From NCBI GenBank assembly GCA_036648855.1, contig JAVWCU010000002.1, positions 1-64,000 on the forward strand: a stretch of 64,000 nt of DNA, given 5' to 3'. Origin of the DNA: Faecenecus sp036648855 (GTDB lineage: Bacteria; Bacillota_I; Bacilli_A; RF39; UBA660). Below the pieces are notes generated by a model that saw only the letters and a program-made list of their open reading frames with translations, searched no databases and was not told the origin of the DNA. Below, one piece after another: positions 7,080 to 15,539 of this stretch. The position numbers were made by a program, and so were the translations under genes. The number at the start of each line of letters is the position of its first letter. Position 1 is the first letter of the stretch.

Positions 7080-7277
7080 TTAAATAAATTTTGATGATAA
7101 AAATAAATCATAAATAAAGTTGGCAATTAGGTAAATTAAAGAAAGTCCCAATAATGCATAAAAAATCCTGGCTTGATAGACTTTATTTTTTTTAAAAATT
7201 TGGTTTATATTAACAGAATCCATTGCATAGATAACAATAGGTGTTGTAAATAGATAAACTAAAAATTTAGCACTCAT
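7080..7277 (-). CDS. DUF1146 small membrane protein (YwzB-like)
   Basis: Small membrane protein (65 residues) with two hydrophobic segments, about 3-18 and 38-55, ending IYLIANFIYDLFLSSKFI. This fits the conserved two-helix DUF1146 family, which in B. subtilis (ywzB) also lies close upstream of spoIIQ. Function is unknown. Its start overlaps the end of the rpiB-like gene by 11 bp, so translation is probably coupled. The RBS is weak, consistent with coupling. Confidence 0.75.
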   Translation of the reverse strand: MSAKFLVYLFTTPIVIYAMDSVNINQIFKKNKVYQARIFYALLGLSLIYLIANFIYDLFLSSKFI

Positions 7278-7785
7278 CAGTTATAACCTCTGTCTCTTTT
7301 TGAGTTTCTTCTAATTTTACTCTAGGTTTTTTTGGTTTAATGTAACGGTTTTTTTCATAATCAGTTATTTGATTAATTCTTCTAATATGTCTTTCTTCGT
7401 TAGAAAAATCGGTTTTCAAAAACACATCTACAATATCAAGAGCCCTATAAGTAGGCATAGTACCATTTAAGGCTAATATATTAGCATCATTATCAAGTCT
7501 AGTAGCACGAGCTTCCATAGGATTATCTACTTTAGCACATCTAATTCCATCTATCTTATTACAGGCTATAGAAATACCAATGCCACTACTGCAAATGGCA
7601 ATTCCATAATCAACTGTTCCTGCTATTACCTCTTTGCCTAAATTAAAAGCCATAATGGGGTAATCTGCTGAGATAAAACTATCTACTCCATAGTCTATTA
7701 CTTCTATTTTTTTAGTGTAAAAATATTTTACTAGTTTTTGTTTTAATTTAAATCCTCCATGATCACAGGTTATTCCTATTTTCAT
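7267..7785 (-). CDS. rpiB: RpiB/LacAB-type sugar-phosphate isomerase, divergent
   Basis: Predicted cytosolic isomerase of ribose-5-phosphate/ribulose-5-phosphate type (172 residues). It begins KIGITCDHGGF, with the substrate-binding Asp8-His9, and has catalytic Cys65 in CSSGIG (usually CGTGIG). The ring-opening His seen in RxHNxAN is Asp98 (RLDNDAN), and the following GxR motif reads NGT (Thr109). The C-terminal RHIRRI phosphate-binding motif is kept. LacB also lacks that His, so substrate may differ from ribose 5-phosphate. RBS AGGAGG precedes the start. It is the first gene of an apparent transcript with DUF1146 and possibly spoIIQ. Confidence 0.82.
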   Translation of the reverse strand: MKIGITCDHGGFKLKQKLVKYFYTKKIEVIDYGVDSFISADYPIMAFNLGKEVIAGTVDYGIAICSSGIGISIACNKIDGIRCAKVDNPMEARATRLDNDANILALNGTMPTYRALDIVDVFLKTDFSNEERHIRRINQITDYEKNRYIKPKKPRVKLEETQKETEVITDEC

Positions 7786-7943
7786 AAACTATTCCTCCTT
7801 TATTTTATGTTTTTAGTATATCATAAAAATACGGTAGAAATATGGAAGAAAAAAGTTTTTATTAAAATAAAGAGAGTAATTTATATCACCCCTGCCATAA
7901 TTTTAAAAAACTAATTAGATTAAAGTCATAAATATTTATTTCA

Positions 7944-7966
7944 CAAAAAAACAGCTTATGCTGTTT
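7944..7966 (-). terminator. Terminator of rpmE
   Basis: A 7-bp perfect stem (7960-7966 with 7949-7955) is followed on the minus strand by a T run. The rpmE stop codon lies in the loop. Confidence 0.9.
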
Positions 7967-8168
7967 CATTTTCAAAACCATATTTTTTATTAAACTTGTC
8001 TACCCTACCAGTCTTAGAAGTACGTGATTGTTTACCTGTATAGAATGGATGACATTTAGAACATACCTCAACTTCAATCTTATCTAAGGTTGATTTAGTT
8101 ATAAATTTTTCTCCACAAGCACAAGTAACTTCAGCATCCTTATATTCTGGATGTATTCCTACTTTCAT
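7956..8168 (-). CDS. rpmE: 50S ribosomal protein L31, zinc-binding type
   Basis: Ribosomal protein bL31 (70 residues). It begins MKVGIHPEYKDAEVTCACG and keeps the zinc-ribbon cysteines CxCG and CSKCHPFYTG, so it is the zinc-dependent (C+) form. The frame is open upstream to 8189, but GGAAGGAGA lies 8 bases before the ATG at 8168. It has a strong promoter and a terminator of its own. In B. subtilis it also lies near murA and prfA. Confidence 0.96.
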   Translation of the reverse strand: MKVGIHPEYKDAEVTCACGEKFITKSTLDKIEVEVCSKCHPFYTGKQSRTSKTGRVDKFNKKYGFENETA

Positions 8169-8224
8169 TTGTATCTCTCCTTCCGCCATGACAAATTTTT
8201 GCCATAGTAATTCATTGCTTTTTT

Positions 8225-8253
8225 ATTATAACAATAATATTTGCTATTGACAA
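8225..8253 (-). promoter_or_regulatory. Sigma-A promoter of rpmE
   Basis: On the minus strand TTGTCA (8248-8253), a 17-base spacer and a perfect TATAAT (8225-8230) lie about 57 bases before the rpmE start. Confidence 0.8.
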
Positions 8254-8254
8254 G

Positions 8255-9022
8255 TTAATTTTTAACTGTTTTATCTAAAACATTGATTATTTCCTTAGAT
8301 ATAGCTTCATATCCCTTAATATTTGGGTGAATATCAAAGGAGTTAGGCAAATATTCCGGGTGCTTTTTCATTAGTTCATAAATATCAATATAAGTAGCCT
8401 GGTTCTTATTACAAATATTTTGATATTTTTCTTTAGCATAAGCAAATACTTCATCTAGTTGTTTAGTTGATGAATTTAGGAGTTTAGGTAGTGGATTATA
8501 ATACCCTATGACTATTAGATGACCTTTAGCATATTTTTTTATAAGTACAATAGTTTTATCCACTGAGTCAATTACTTCATCTACTATTTTAGTTAAATTT
8601 TCTACAGGTGGTAAATTAACACTATATATAGAACTATTAAGTTTTTCTAAAAAATCATTAGCGCCTATTGAAAGTGTCACTAAATTAGCCTCTCTTAAAG
8701 CTTTTTTAATATTTAGATCTTCCTGTTTTAATTTAACGGTTTTATTTTGATTAATATCATTTTTAAGATCTATGGTTCTATAACCACTCTTAGCAAAAGT
8801 TTTGCTATATGTTTTAAGTAATGAGTTTTTATTTAGATAATTAGCTACATAATCAGTATATCCATAGTCTATTTTTCCATAAGGGTTTTGCCCAGCGGCT
8901 AACGAGTCACCCAAAGCTATGTAGCGTATTTTCTTATCGGCATTGACACTGTAGATTAAAAAAATAATGATTAAGCTTAATATAATAGTGATAATTGTTT
9001 TATGCTTTAATAAATATTTCAA
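8255..9022 (-). CDS. Membrane-anchored SGNH/GDSL-family hydrolase
   Basis: Predicted extracytoplasmic lipase/esterase (255 residues) anchored by an N-terminal helix (about 9-27). SGNH blocks are all visible: block I IALGDSLAAG with nucleophile Ser39, a Gly in SGYRT, block III SIGANDF, and block V DIHPN with catalytic Asp and His. The start is TTG at 9022, since GGAGGAG lies just upstream and no ATG is near. The closest characterised relatives are YpmR/TesA-like hydrolases; the substrate cannot be told. It lies between rpmE and murA and may be cotranscribed with neither. Confidence 0.85.
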   Translation of the reverse strand: MKYLLKHKTIITIILSLIIIFLIYSVNADKKIRYIALGDSLAAGQNPYGKIDYGYTDYVANYLNKNSLLKTYSKTFAKSGYRTIDLKNDINQNKTVKLKQEDLNIKKALREANLVTLSIGANDFLEKLNSSIYSVNLPPVENLTKIVDEVIDSVDKTIVLIKKYAKGHLIVIGYYNPLPKLLNSSTKQLDEVFAYAKEKYQNICNKNQATYIDIYELMKKHPEYLPNSFDIHPNIKGYEAISKEIINVLDKTVKN

Positions 9023-9035
9023 GTGCTCTCCTCCA

Positions 9036-9061
9036 AAAGAAAAATAGAGATCTTTCTATTT
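9036..9061 (-). terminator. Terminator of murA
   Basis: On the minus strand a 7-bp stem (9055-9061 with 9042-9048) is followed by a short T run, right after the murA stop. Confidence 0.75.
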
Positions 9062-10318
9062 CTAGTTTATTTCTTCTATCTCTATTTTAGCACCTACATT
9101 TGTCAGTTTTTCTACTATTTCCTCGTATCCTCTTAAAATATGCTCGACATTTGTTATAACTGTTTCTCCCTCTGCTTTTAAAGCTGCAGCTACTAGTGCT
9201 GCTCCTGCTCTTAAATCTGTAGCCTCAACAGTCGTCCCTATTAGCCTACTAGGGCCCTTTATTAGGACTTTATTTCCCTCTACCGCGAGACTTGCACCCA
9301 TTTTAGAAAGATTAGGAACGTGCATAAATCTATTTTCCCAAATGGTTTCTTCTACTACTGAATTTCCTTGGCACTGCGTTAATAAAACAGTAAATGGCTG
9401 TTGTAAATCTGTTGGAAAGCCTGGATAAACAGAGGTTTTAATAGTAGTAGGCCTATATTCCTCAACTTTACTTAAAAGAATATAATCTTCTCCTATATCT
9501 ACTGGAATACCCATTTCCTGAAACTTGGAAGTTATAGCTTCCATATGGCTGGGAATTATATTGTCTATCTTTAAATAGTCGCCACATAAAGCTCCTATTA
9601 TAGCATATGTGCCAGCTTCAATGCGGTCTGGAATAACTTCATTAAAACAACCATGTAGTTTGTTAACTCCTACTATTTTAATGGTAGAAGTACCTGCTCC
9701 TGTAACATGAGCTCCCATATTATTTAAAAATGTTGCTACATTGACTATTTCTGGTTCTTTAGCAGCATTATCAATAATAGTTGTTCCCGTTGCTAAAACA
9801 GCAGCTAGCATAATATTAACTGTTGCTCCTACTGATGCTATGTCTAAATATATATTGGCTCCTTTTAACTCTTTAGCGGCTACGGTATAACGATTACCTA
9901 CTACTGTAACAGTAGCTCCTAATGATTCAAAACCTTTTAAATGTAAATCAATCGGTCTTTTACCAATTGAGCAACCTCCTGGAAAATACATATCCACATG
10001 TTTATATTTGCCCAGTAGGGCCCCCATAAAATAGTAAGATGCCCTTAACTTTTTGGAAATACATTCAGGAATTTCTTTATTCATAATAGAAGCAGAATCA
10101 ATCACTATACTTTCACTTGCTCTATTAACTGTTGCACCTAGGTACTCTAATATTTCACTTAAAGCATCAGTATCAGTAATTTCTGGAACATTACAAATAG
10201 TAACCGGCTCATTAGCTAAAATAGCGGCCGGAATTAATGCTACTGCACTGTTTTTAGCGCCACTAACTCGAATAGTACCTGATAAACTATTATTCCCAAT
10301 GATTCTCATTATTTTCAT
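9062..10318 (-). CDS. murA: UDP-N-acetylglucosamine 1-carboxyvinyltransferase
   Basis: Cytosolic enzyme (418 residues) that transfers enolpyruvate from PEP to UDP-GlcNAc, the first committed step of peptidoglycan synthesis and the fosfomycin target. Evidence: RVSGAKNSAV near residue 18 (Lys22, Asn23), active-site Cys116 in PGGCSIGKRPIDLHL, and DLRAGAALVAAAL near the end. Firmicutes usually carry two paralogues. The position next to fba and rpmE matches the B. subtilis murAB (murZ) locus, so this is probably the second copy. GGAGGT lies 5 bases before the chosen ATG. Confidence 0.95.
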   Translation of the reverse strand: MKIMRIIGNNSLSGTIRVSGAKNSAVALIPAAILANEPVTICNVPEITDTDALSEILEYLGATVNRASESIVIDSASIMNKEIPECISKKLRASYYFMGALLGKYKHVDMYFPGGCSIGKRPIDLHLKGFESLGATVTVVGNRYTVAAKELKGANIYLDIASVGATVNIMLAAVLATGTTIIDNAAKEPEIVNVATFLNNMGAHVTGAGTSTIKIVGVNKLHGCFNEVIPDRIEAGTYAIIGALCGDYLKIDNIIPSHMEAITSKFQEMGIPVDIGEDYILLSKVEEYRPTTIKTSVYPGFPTDLQQPFTVLLTQCQGNSVVEETIWENRFMHVPNLSKMGASLAVEGNKVLIKGPSRLIGTTVEATDLRAGAALVAAALKAEGETVITNVEHILRGYEEIVEKLTNVGAKIEIEEIN

Positions 10319-10374
10319 TTTTACCTCCGGATACTTAGTACAATATATTCTATTAGTGTTCTAGACTTTTGACC

Positions 10375-11217
10375 CTACTTGTTACTAAATAATATTATTT
10401 TATCTTTAACAGCTTGTTTTATGGCAAGTTCTCCACTACTTATTACTTTTCTAGGGTCATACTGATTTGGATTTTCTTTAATAAAAGCAACTACTGCCTG
10501 ATACCAAGCAATCTGTAATTCTGTGTTAATATTAATTTTACAGATGCCACTGGAAATAGCTTGTTTAATTTTATCAGCTGGTATACCGGTCCCACCATGC
10601 AAAACTAATGGTACTTTTAAGTCATCAGAAATTAATTTCATTGTCTTAAAATCTAAATTAGGTTCACCTTTATATAGACCATGTACGCTTCCTAAAGCTG
10701 GTGCTAGTGAATCAACTTTTGTTTCTTTATAAAACTCTTGGCAGTCACTTAAAGAGGCATATAGTAAAGAGGATGCTACACCATCTTCAGTTCCCCCTAC
10801 ACAGCCGACTTCTCCTTCTACTGTTACATTAAATTTATTAGCATAATCAACAACTTTCTTTGTTAATGCTATGTTTTCAGCTAGAGGATATTTACTACCA
10901 TCTATCATTACTGAAGTAAATCCTGCTTCTATTGCCATTTTACAAACTTCAAAACTAGGTCCATGATCAACATGAAGACAAATATCTACTTTAATATTTA
11001 AATCCTTAATTAAACCAGTTACTAGTCCAACAATAGTATTTACGCCACCCATATAACGAATGGCTCCTTCACTTACTCCTAGAATAATTGGCGTATTCAT
11101 ATCGTTTGCAACTTCTAAAATATATTTAGTCCACTCTAAGTTATTAATATTAAAATGAGGTACAGCATAATGGTTAAGTCTAGCATCTTCAAGAATTTTT
11201 TTACTGTTTACTAACAT
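10375..11217 (-). CDS. fba: Class II fructose-bisphosphate aldolase
   Basis: Zinc-dependent aldolase (280 residues) interconverting fructose 1,6-bisphosphate with DHAP and glyceraldehyde 3-phosphate in glycolysis. The class II motif HVDHGPSFEVCKMAIEAGFTSVMIDGS (catalytic Asp and metal His in HVDHG) is at about 84-110. The later zinc motif VEGEVGCVGGTEDG, the phosphate loop LHGGTGIP, and ININTEL are also clear. A good sigma-A promoter lies upstream. The fba-murA-rpmE order is that of B. subtilis. Confidence 0.95.
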   Translation of the reverse strand: MLVNSKKILEDARLNHYAVPHFNINNLEWTKYILEVANDMNTPIILGVSEGAIRYMGGVNTIVGLVTGLIKDLNIKVDICLHVDHGPSFEVCKMAIEAGFTSVMIDGSKYPLAENIALTKKVVDYANKFNVTVEGEVGCVGGTEDGVASSLLYASLSDCQEFYKETKVDSLAPALGSVHGLYKGEPNLDFKTMKLISDDLKVPLVLHGGTGIPADKIKQAISSGICKININTELQIAWYQAVVAFIKENPNQYDPRKVISSGELAIKQAVKDKIILFSNK

Positions 11218-11234
11218 TTTATCACCCTATTTAC

Positions 11235-11263
11235 ATAATAATCTGAATTTAATAACAAGTCAA
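11235..11263 (-). promoter_or_regulatory. Sigma-A promoter of fba
   Basis: On the minus strand TTGACT (11258-11263), a 17-base spacer and TATTAT (11235-11240) lie 18 bases before the fba start codon, so the 5' leader would be short. Confidence 0.75.
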
Positions 11264-11293
11264 ATAAAAGGCTTAATATTTTACGTACCAGTG

Positions 11294-11836
11294 TTAAGTA
11301 AAAAAGTAATAGACTCCTAGAAGTAAAAGGATAATACTTCCTATTAGTATCGATATATTGCCAAATATTTTGCTTAATTTTTTTCCAAGAGTTAATCCCA
11401 CTAAAGTAAAGGATGCACTCAATACCGCAAATACTGAAGAGGACAGATAAATACTGCTATTTAGAGCACTGAGCCCTATCCCAATGGAAAAACTGTCTAT
11501 ACTAACAGTAAATGCAAATATCAAAAACGAAGTAAGGCTGGTCAGAGGCATTACCTCTTCATCTTTTGTTAAAGAAAGAAACATTTGTATGGAAATAATT
11601 ACAAAGATAATACCGATTAATACTGATGAGTTAATACTAATTAATGTTAATAAGGTCTTGCCAAAGTAATAGCCTAAGAGGGGCATAAAAAAATGAAATA
11701 TGCCTACTATTAAGCTTAGTAAAATTGCCTTATGTCTAGTTAAACCAACAGTTCCGTATAAAATAGCTAAAGAAAAGGCATCCATTGATAAACCTATTCC
11801 TGCCCAAATTATGGGTAATAATAAAATAAAATTCAT
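11294..11836 (-). CDS. mntP: Manganese efflux pump MntP
   Basis: Inner-membrane Mn(II) exporter of the MntP family (180 residues), built from two similar three-helix halves. Each half has an acidic motif: GLSMDAFSLAI near residue 16 and VSIDSFSIGIGLSAL near 109. Six hydrophobic helices cover nearly the whole protein. The frame extends upstream to 11902, but AGGAGT about 10 bases before the ATG at 11836 favours this start. It lies next to spoIIR, as in the B. subtilis ywlD region. Confidence 0.88.
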   Translation of the reverse strand: MNFILLLPIIWAGIGLSMDAFSLAILYGTVGLTRHKAILLSLIVGIFHFFMPLLGYYFGKTLLTLISINSSVLIGIIFVIISIQMFLSLTKDEEVMPLTSLTSFLIFAFTVSIDSFSIGIGLSALNSSIYLSSSVFAVLSASFTLVGLTLGKKLSKIFGNISILIGSIILLLLGVYYFFT

Positions 11837-11876
11837 TAGTTCATCAACTCCTAGTTTAGCATACGAAAAAAAAGAA

Positions 11877-12410
11877 CTAATAAGAACCTTTAAACTTCTC
11901 AATTAGTTCAGCAACTAAAAATTTATATTCAATTTCGGTTGTTTTTGAGTCTTCTTCGGCTTCTAATAAGCAAAGGGGTGGAAATAAAACACACCACCAG
12001 TTATCACCTTCCCCACTTCCTAAAGTGATAACTAAGGATTCATAATTACCCTCATCATAAGTAAGACCTTTATAATTTTTCTCAGGGAAATAATTTATAC
12101 CATAATTAATAGTAAAAGATTGGTTGGCATCTCTTAGAGCACTAGCTATTATATTATTAAATTCTGGTATTGTTGACTTAATTAAAGACTTAGTTTGCTC
12201 TTTACTATGACTATTTTTTAGAATATTAAATAGTTCAACTTGAATTAAATCACGAACTTTTATTTTTAAAGACTGATCTGCTGGGGTATTGCTATTAGCA
12301 ATAACTCTTAAACGAATAGCATCATTAGGAATTAGTATTTCTTCAGCTTTAGAATTTAAACAGCTAAAGAAACAGGCAAAAATAATTATTAAGCATAGAA
12401 ATTTTTTCAT
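11877..12410 (-). CDS. spoIIR: Stage II sporulation protein R
   Basis: Secreted forespore signal (177 residues) that in B. subtilis triggers SpoIIGA to process pro-sigma-E in the mother cell. A signal peptide covers residues 1-22 (cleavage near NSKA-EE). The body has NDAIRLRVIANSNTPADQ and the diagnostic GDNWWCVLFPPLCLLE. Residues after about 150 are short compared with B. subtilis (224), so the C-terminal region is reduced. The B. subtilis gene is sigma-F dependent; no convincing sigma-F promoter was found here. Confidence 0.93.
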   Translation of the reverse strand: MKKFLCLIIIFACFFSCLNSKAEEILIPNDAIRLRVIANSNTPADQSLKIKVRDLIQVELFNILKNSHSKEQTKSLIKSTIPEFNNIIASALRDANQSFTINYGINYFPEKNYKGLTYDEGNYESLVITLGSGEGDNWWCVLFPPLCLLEAEEDSKTTEIEYKFLVAELIEKFKGSY

Positions 12411-12486
12411 GTTATCACTCTTTCTATTTTAATAATGATAGGCATTAAATACTTCTATACATAGTTTGAATAAGTTTTTATTTATA

Positions 12487-12517
12487 CAAAAAAGATTCGA
12501 CATATTAATGTTAAATC
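12487..12517 (-). terminator. Terminator of the prfA-prmC transcript
   Basis: On the minus strand arms 12508-12517 and 12494-12503 pair with a two-base internal mismatch, followed by TTTTTT, 25 bases after prmC. Confidence 0.7.
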
Positions 12518-12542
12518 CTTTATATTTATCCAAATAAGTCTA

Positions 12543-13367
12543 TTATTTATCTGTTTCATAGGCAAAAATCATTCTATCTCTACCCTCTAAGTCAGACTTT
12601 ATTACTACTTGTGAATTAGGTAGGGCTAGTTTTAGGAGACTATATACCTCTTCTTTTTGACTAGACCCTATTTCTAGGGCTATTAAGTACTGCTTGTTTA
12701 GATGATCTTTAATACCGTTAAAGAACTTACGATAGCAATCTAATCCATCTAATCCCGCAAATAAAGCCAGATGTGGTTCGTTTTTAAATACTAAGTCATC
12801 TAAATCATCTGTAGTTCTTATATAAGGGGGATTACAAACAACAACGTCATATTTAGAGACTACTTTTTCCCACATATCACTTGCTATAAAAGTAGCATTT
12901 AAGTGTAGGTTCTTAGCATTTTCTTTGGCTACCTCTAGGGCCTCTAAACTAATATCTAGAAGGGTCACCTCTACTTCTGGTTTTTTAGAGGCAATTGTTA
13001 GTCCAATAACTCCACTTCCACAGCCTAAATCAATTACTGTTTTAGCATTTGGGAAAAAAGAGGTCATTAAGTTTAGGGTGTTCTCTACTAGTTCCTCTGT
13101 TTCAAAACGAGGAATTAAAACATTTTTATTAATTGTAAAAATATTTCCGTAAAAGTTACTTGTCCCAATCACATATTGTATTGGCTCTTTATTTCTCACT
13201 TGATCAGCCTGGCTTAAAAATTTACTAGCAATTATACTTGGTACTTCTTCATTTAAATGATTATATAACTCAAGTGGGTTACAGTTTAATAAATTAGCTA
13301 AAAGTAATTTAGCTTCACTGGAATGAATTTTTTCTTTTCCTTTAGTTAATAATACCTCAACTGTCAT
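12543..13367 (-). CDS. prmC: Peptide chain release factor N5-glutamine methyltransferase
   Basis: SAM-dependent enzyme (274 residues) that methylates the GGQ glutamine of release factors. SAM-binding VIDLGCGSGVIGLTIA is near residue 115 and the substrate-binding NPPY motif is in VVCNPPYIRT near 180. An N-terminal helical domain (1-90) is typical of PrmC. The start codon lies one base after the prfA stop, with the RBS inside prfA, so the two are translationally coupled. Confidence 0.95.
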   Translation of the reverse strand: MTVEVLLTKGKEKIHSSEAKLLLANLLNCNPLELYNHLNEEVPSIIASKFLSQADQVRNKEPIQYVIGTSNFYGNIFTINKNVLIPRFETEELVENTLNLMTSFFPNAKTVIDLGCGSGVIGLTIASKKPEVEVTLLDISLEALEVAKENAKNLHLNATFIASDMWEKVVSKYDVVVCNPPYIRTTDDLDDLVFKNEPHLALFAGLDGLDCYRKFFNGIKDHLNKQYLIALEIGSSQKEEVYSLLKLALPNSQVVIKSDLEGRDRMIFAYETDK

Positions 13368-13368
13368 T

Positions 13369-14424
13369 TTAAATTCCTGCTAATTTTCTTTTTTGGTCTT
13401 CATTAATCAAAGCATCTATTATTTCTGCCATATCACCATCCATTACCCGGTCTAGCTGTTTCGTAGTGAAACCTATTCTATGATCAGTAACCCTATTTTG
13501 TGGATAATTATAGGTTCTTATTTTCTCAGCTCTGTCTCCAGTTCCTATCTTGCTACGGCGTACTGATCCTTCTTTCTCATCAGCTTCTCTTAAACGCTGC
13601 TCATATAATTTAGTCTTTAGCATTTGTAGAGCTTTTTCTCTATTTTGAATCTGACTTCGTTGGTTTTGGCAAGTAACCACAATTCCTGTTGGTAAATGGG
13701 TCATTCTAACAGCAGAATCAGTAGTATTAACATGCTGACCTCCTGCTCCACTAGAACGATAAACATCTATTTTAATGTCCCCTTCTTTAACTTCTATATC
13801 AACTTCTTCTGCTTCTGGCATTACTAGAACTGTTGCTGTTGATGTTTGAATACGTCCTTGAGATTCAGTAGCAGGTACTCTCTGAACTCGGTGAGATCCG
13901 CTTTCATATTTTAATCTAGAATAAACTTTCTTGCCTTTGATCATAAATTCAATTTGAGAAAAGCCTCCAGAAGAACCCTCCATCTCATCTAAAACTTCTA
14001 CTGACCAATTTTCGCTCTCAGCATATTTCTGATACATCCTGTATAAATCTCCTGCAAAAATATTAGCTTCATCTCCTCCAGCGGCTCCTCTTATTTCAAT
14101 AATAACATTCTTACCATCGTTAGGATCTTTTGGAATTAGTAATATTTCTAACTCTTGTTCTACTTTAGTTTTTTCTTCTAATAAACTAATATGTTCCTCA
14201 TGTGCCATTTCTCCAAGTTCAGGATCATGCATCATTTCTTTACTTTCATCTATACCAGTTAAAATACGTTTATATTTTTGATAACAAATTACAATATCTT
14301 CTAAAAGAGACATTTCTTTAGATAGCTCCCTTGTTTTATTAATATTACTTAATGTTGTAGGTAACATTAGTTCTTCATTCAATTCATTATAACGTCTAGT
14401 AATTGATTCTAATCTATCTATCAT
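13369..14424 (-). CDS. prfA: Peptide chain release factor 1
   Basis: Class I release factor (351 residues) that reads UAA and UAG. The tripeptide anticodon P-A-T lies in VPATESQGRIQTSTA near residue 185, and the catalytic GGQ is in SSGAGGQHVNTTDSAVR near 230. Full length for RF1 (about 355). It forms an operon with prmC, which modifies the GGQ glutamine. Confidence 0.96.
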   Translation of the reverse strand: MIDRLESITRRYNELNEELMLPTTLSNINKTRELSKEMSLLEDIVICYQKYKRILTGIDESKEMMHDPELGEMAHEEHISLLEEKTKVEQELEILLIPKDPNDGKNVIIEIRGAAGGDEANIFAGDLYRMYQKYAESENWSVEVLDEMEGSSGGFSQIEFMIKGKKVYSRLKYESGSHRVQRVPATESQGRIQTSTATVLVMPEAEEVDIEVKEGDIKIDVYRSSGAGGQHVNTTDSAVRMTHLPTGIVVTCQNQRSQIQNREKALQMLKTKLYEQRLREADEKEGSVRRSKIGTGDRAEKIRTYNYPQNRVTDHRIGFTTKQLDRVMDGDMAEIIDALINEDQKRKLAGI

Positions 14425-14505
14425 ATGTTATTCACCCTTTCTGGTCGAACTTATTATATCATACCTTAATTTATAAATAAAATAAATTGGGTAAAAAAAC
14501 CAGAA

Positions 14506-14946
14506 TTATTGTTCTAATTCTAGTTCATCTTCATCTAAGACAACTAAATCTTTTAAGTCATCTTCATCATCATCAAATTCTTCATCATCTTCCGCTGTTT
14601 TATCAAAAGTATCAGCTTCTTCTTCCGCCAATTCATCTTCTTCTTTAAAGTCTTCTAATTCATCATCTTCATCATCTTCTACAATCACTATTTTATCTGA
14701 ACTATGACGTTTCTTTAAATCCCATTTCCCGTCTTCTAATAAAATAAATCTTTTATCAGTAGTTAAAGATGTGTAGTAATCCCCAATTTTAGCATCAAAA
14801 GTTGAGGCTGGTAAATTTAATAATTTAATAATAGTTTTATACAAAGTAGCTGTATTCGTTGCACCTTTTTCTGTTAATAATAAATTAGTAATATCTTTAT
14901 TAGATAATAACTCCCAATCATCTTTAGTCATTTCTTTAATACTCAT
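14506..14946 (-). CDS. rpoE: DNA-directed RNA polymerase delta subunit
   Basis: Bacilli-specific RNA polymerase subunit (146 residues) that aids recycling and promoter selectivity. A folded N-terminal winged-helix (HARE-HTH) domain covers about 1-90, with KWDLKKRHSSDKI at its end. It is followed by a very acidic, probably disordered tail from about 93 to the end, rich in Asp and Glu. Its presence is a useful taxonomic marker, since clostridia generally lack it. GGAGG lies 5 bases before the ATG. Confidence 0.95.
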   Translation of the reverse strand: MSIKEMTKDDWELLSNKDITNLLLTEKGATNTATLYKTIIKLLNLPASTFDAKIGDYYTSLTTDKRFILLEDGKWDLKKRHSSDKIVIVEDDEDDELEDFKEEDELAEEEADTFDKTAEDDEEFDDDEDDLKDLVVLDEDELELEQ

Positions 14947-15037
14947 ATTTCCTCCATATAACAGTTTCCTGTTTCAAATAAATTTAACTAAGACATTATA
15001 TGCATATACATATTTAATTAGTGTCATCTAAAAGTTT

Positions 15038-15424
15038 TTAAATAAGATTTTTTTGAAATGTTATCTCAAATATTATATGATCCAATAGTTCATCTTCAAC
15101 ATAAGTATCATATTCTACCAAAAACTTTTGCTGGCTTACTTCTATTTTTCTAGTCTGTAATTTGAAAGAAAATGTTTGATTAATTCCCTTCAACTCACAT
15201 TTCATGATTTTAGCTTGCTTTTTATCAAATGTCAATATCATTTTTAATTCTTTATTCTCTCTGGTTATTTGAAGACTATTCATATCTATATGAATCTGGG
15301 TTTTTACTGGTAATAATTCTTGAAATTTTAAAATATTTAAGTCTTTATCATAGATAGCATTTGTCTCATATCTATACTCATTATTATTGTTTTTCAAATA
15401 TACTTGAGCTGCTATTTTAGACAT
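15038..15424 (-). CDS. DUF1934 beta-barrel protein (YwiB-like)
   Basis: Protein of 128 residues predicted to be mostly beta strands, without membrane segments. Sequence pattern and position next to rpoE match the DUF1934/YwiB family (calycin-like fold), which in B. subtilis lies at ywiB-argS-rpoE. argS is absent here. Function is unknown. The final segment FEITFQKNLI fits the last strand. Confidence 0.7.
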   Translation of the reverse strand: MSKIAAQVYLKNNNNEYRYETNAIYDKDLNILKFQELLPVKTQIHIDMNSLQITRENKELKMILTFDKKQAKIMKCELKGINQTFSFKLQTRKIEVSQQKFLVEYDTYVEDELLDHIIFEITFQKNLI

Positions 15425-15539
15425 AATTTTCTCCTTCTTACATTACTTACCACGAATTATAACATAAGTTTTATTTTTTGAATACATATTTTTAACTATT
15501 TATAGAGATACTAAAATTAGAATGCTGGAGGTAAGATTA

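Noticed and set aside
6932..7126. 64-codon open frame overlapping the spoIIQ start on the same strand
   Set aside because: It is in a different frame from spoIIQ, low-complexity and without an RBS; the M23 frame is clearly coding.
10053..10364. 103-codon plus-strand open frame opposite murA
   Set aside because: It is a shadow of murA in another frame without promoter or RBS.
12411..12486. Sigma-F promoter of spoIIR
   Set aside because: GTATA-like -35 candidates exist, but no matching GG-containing -10 lies at the right distance.
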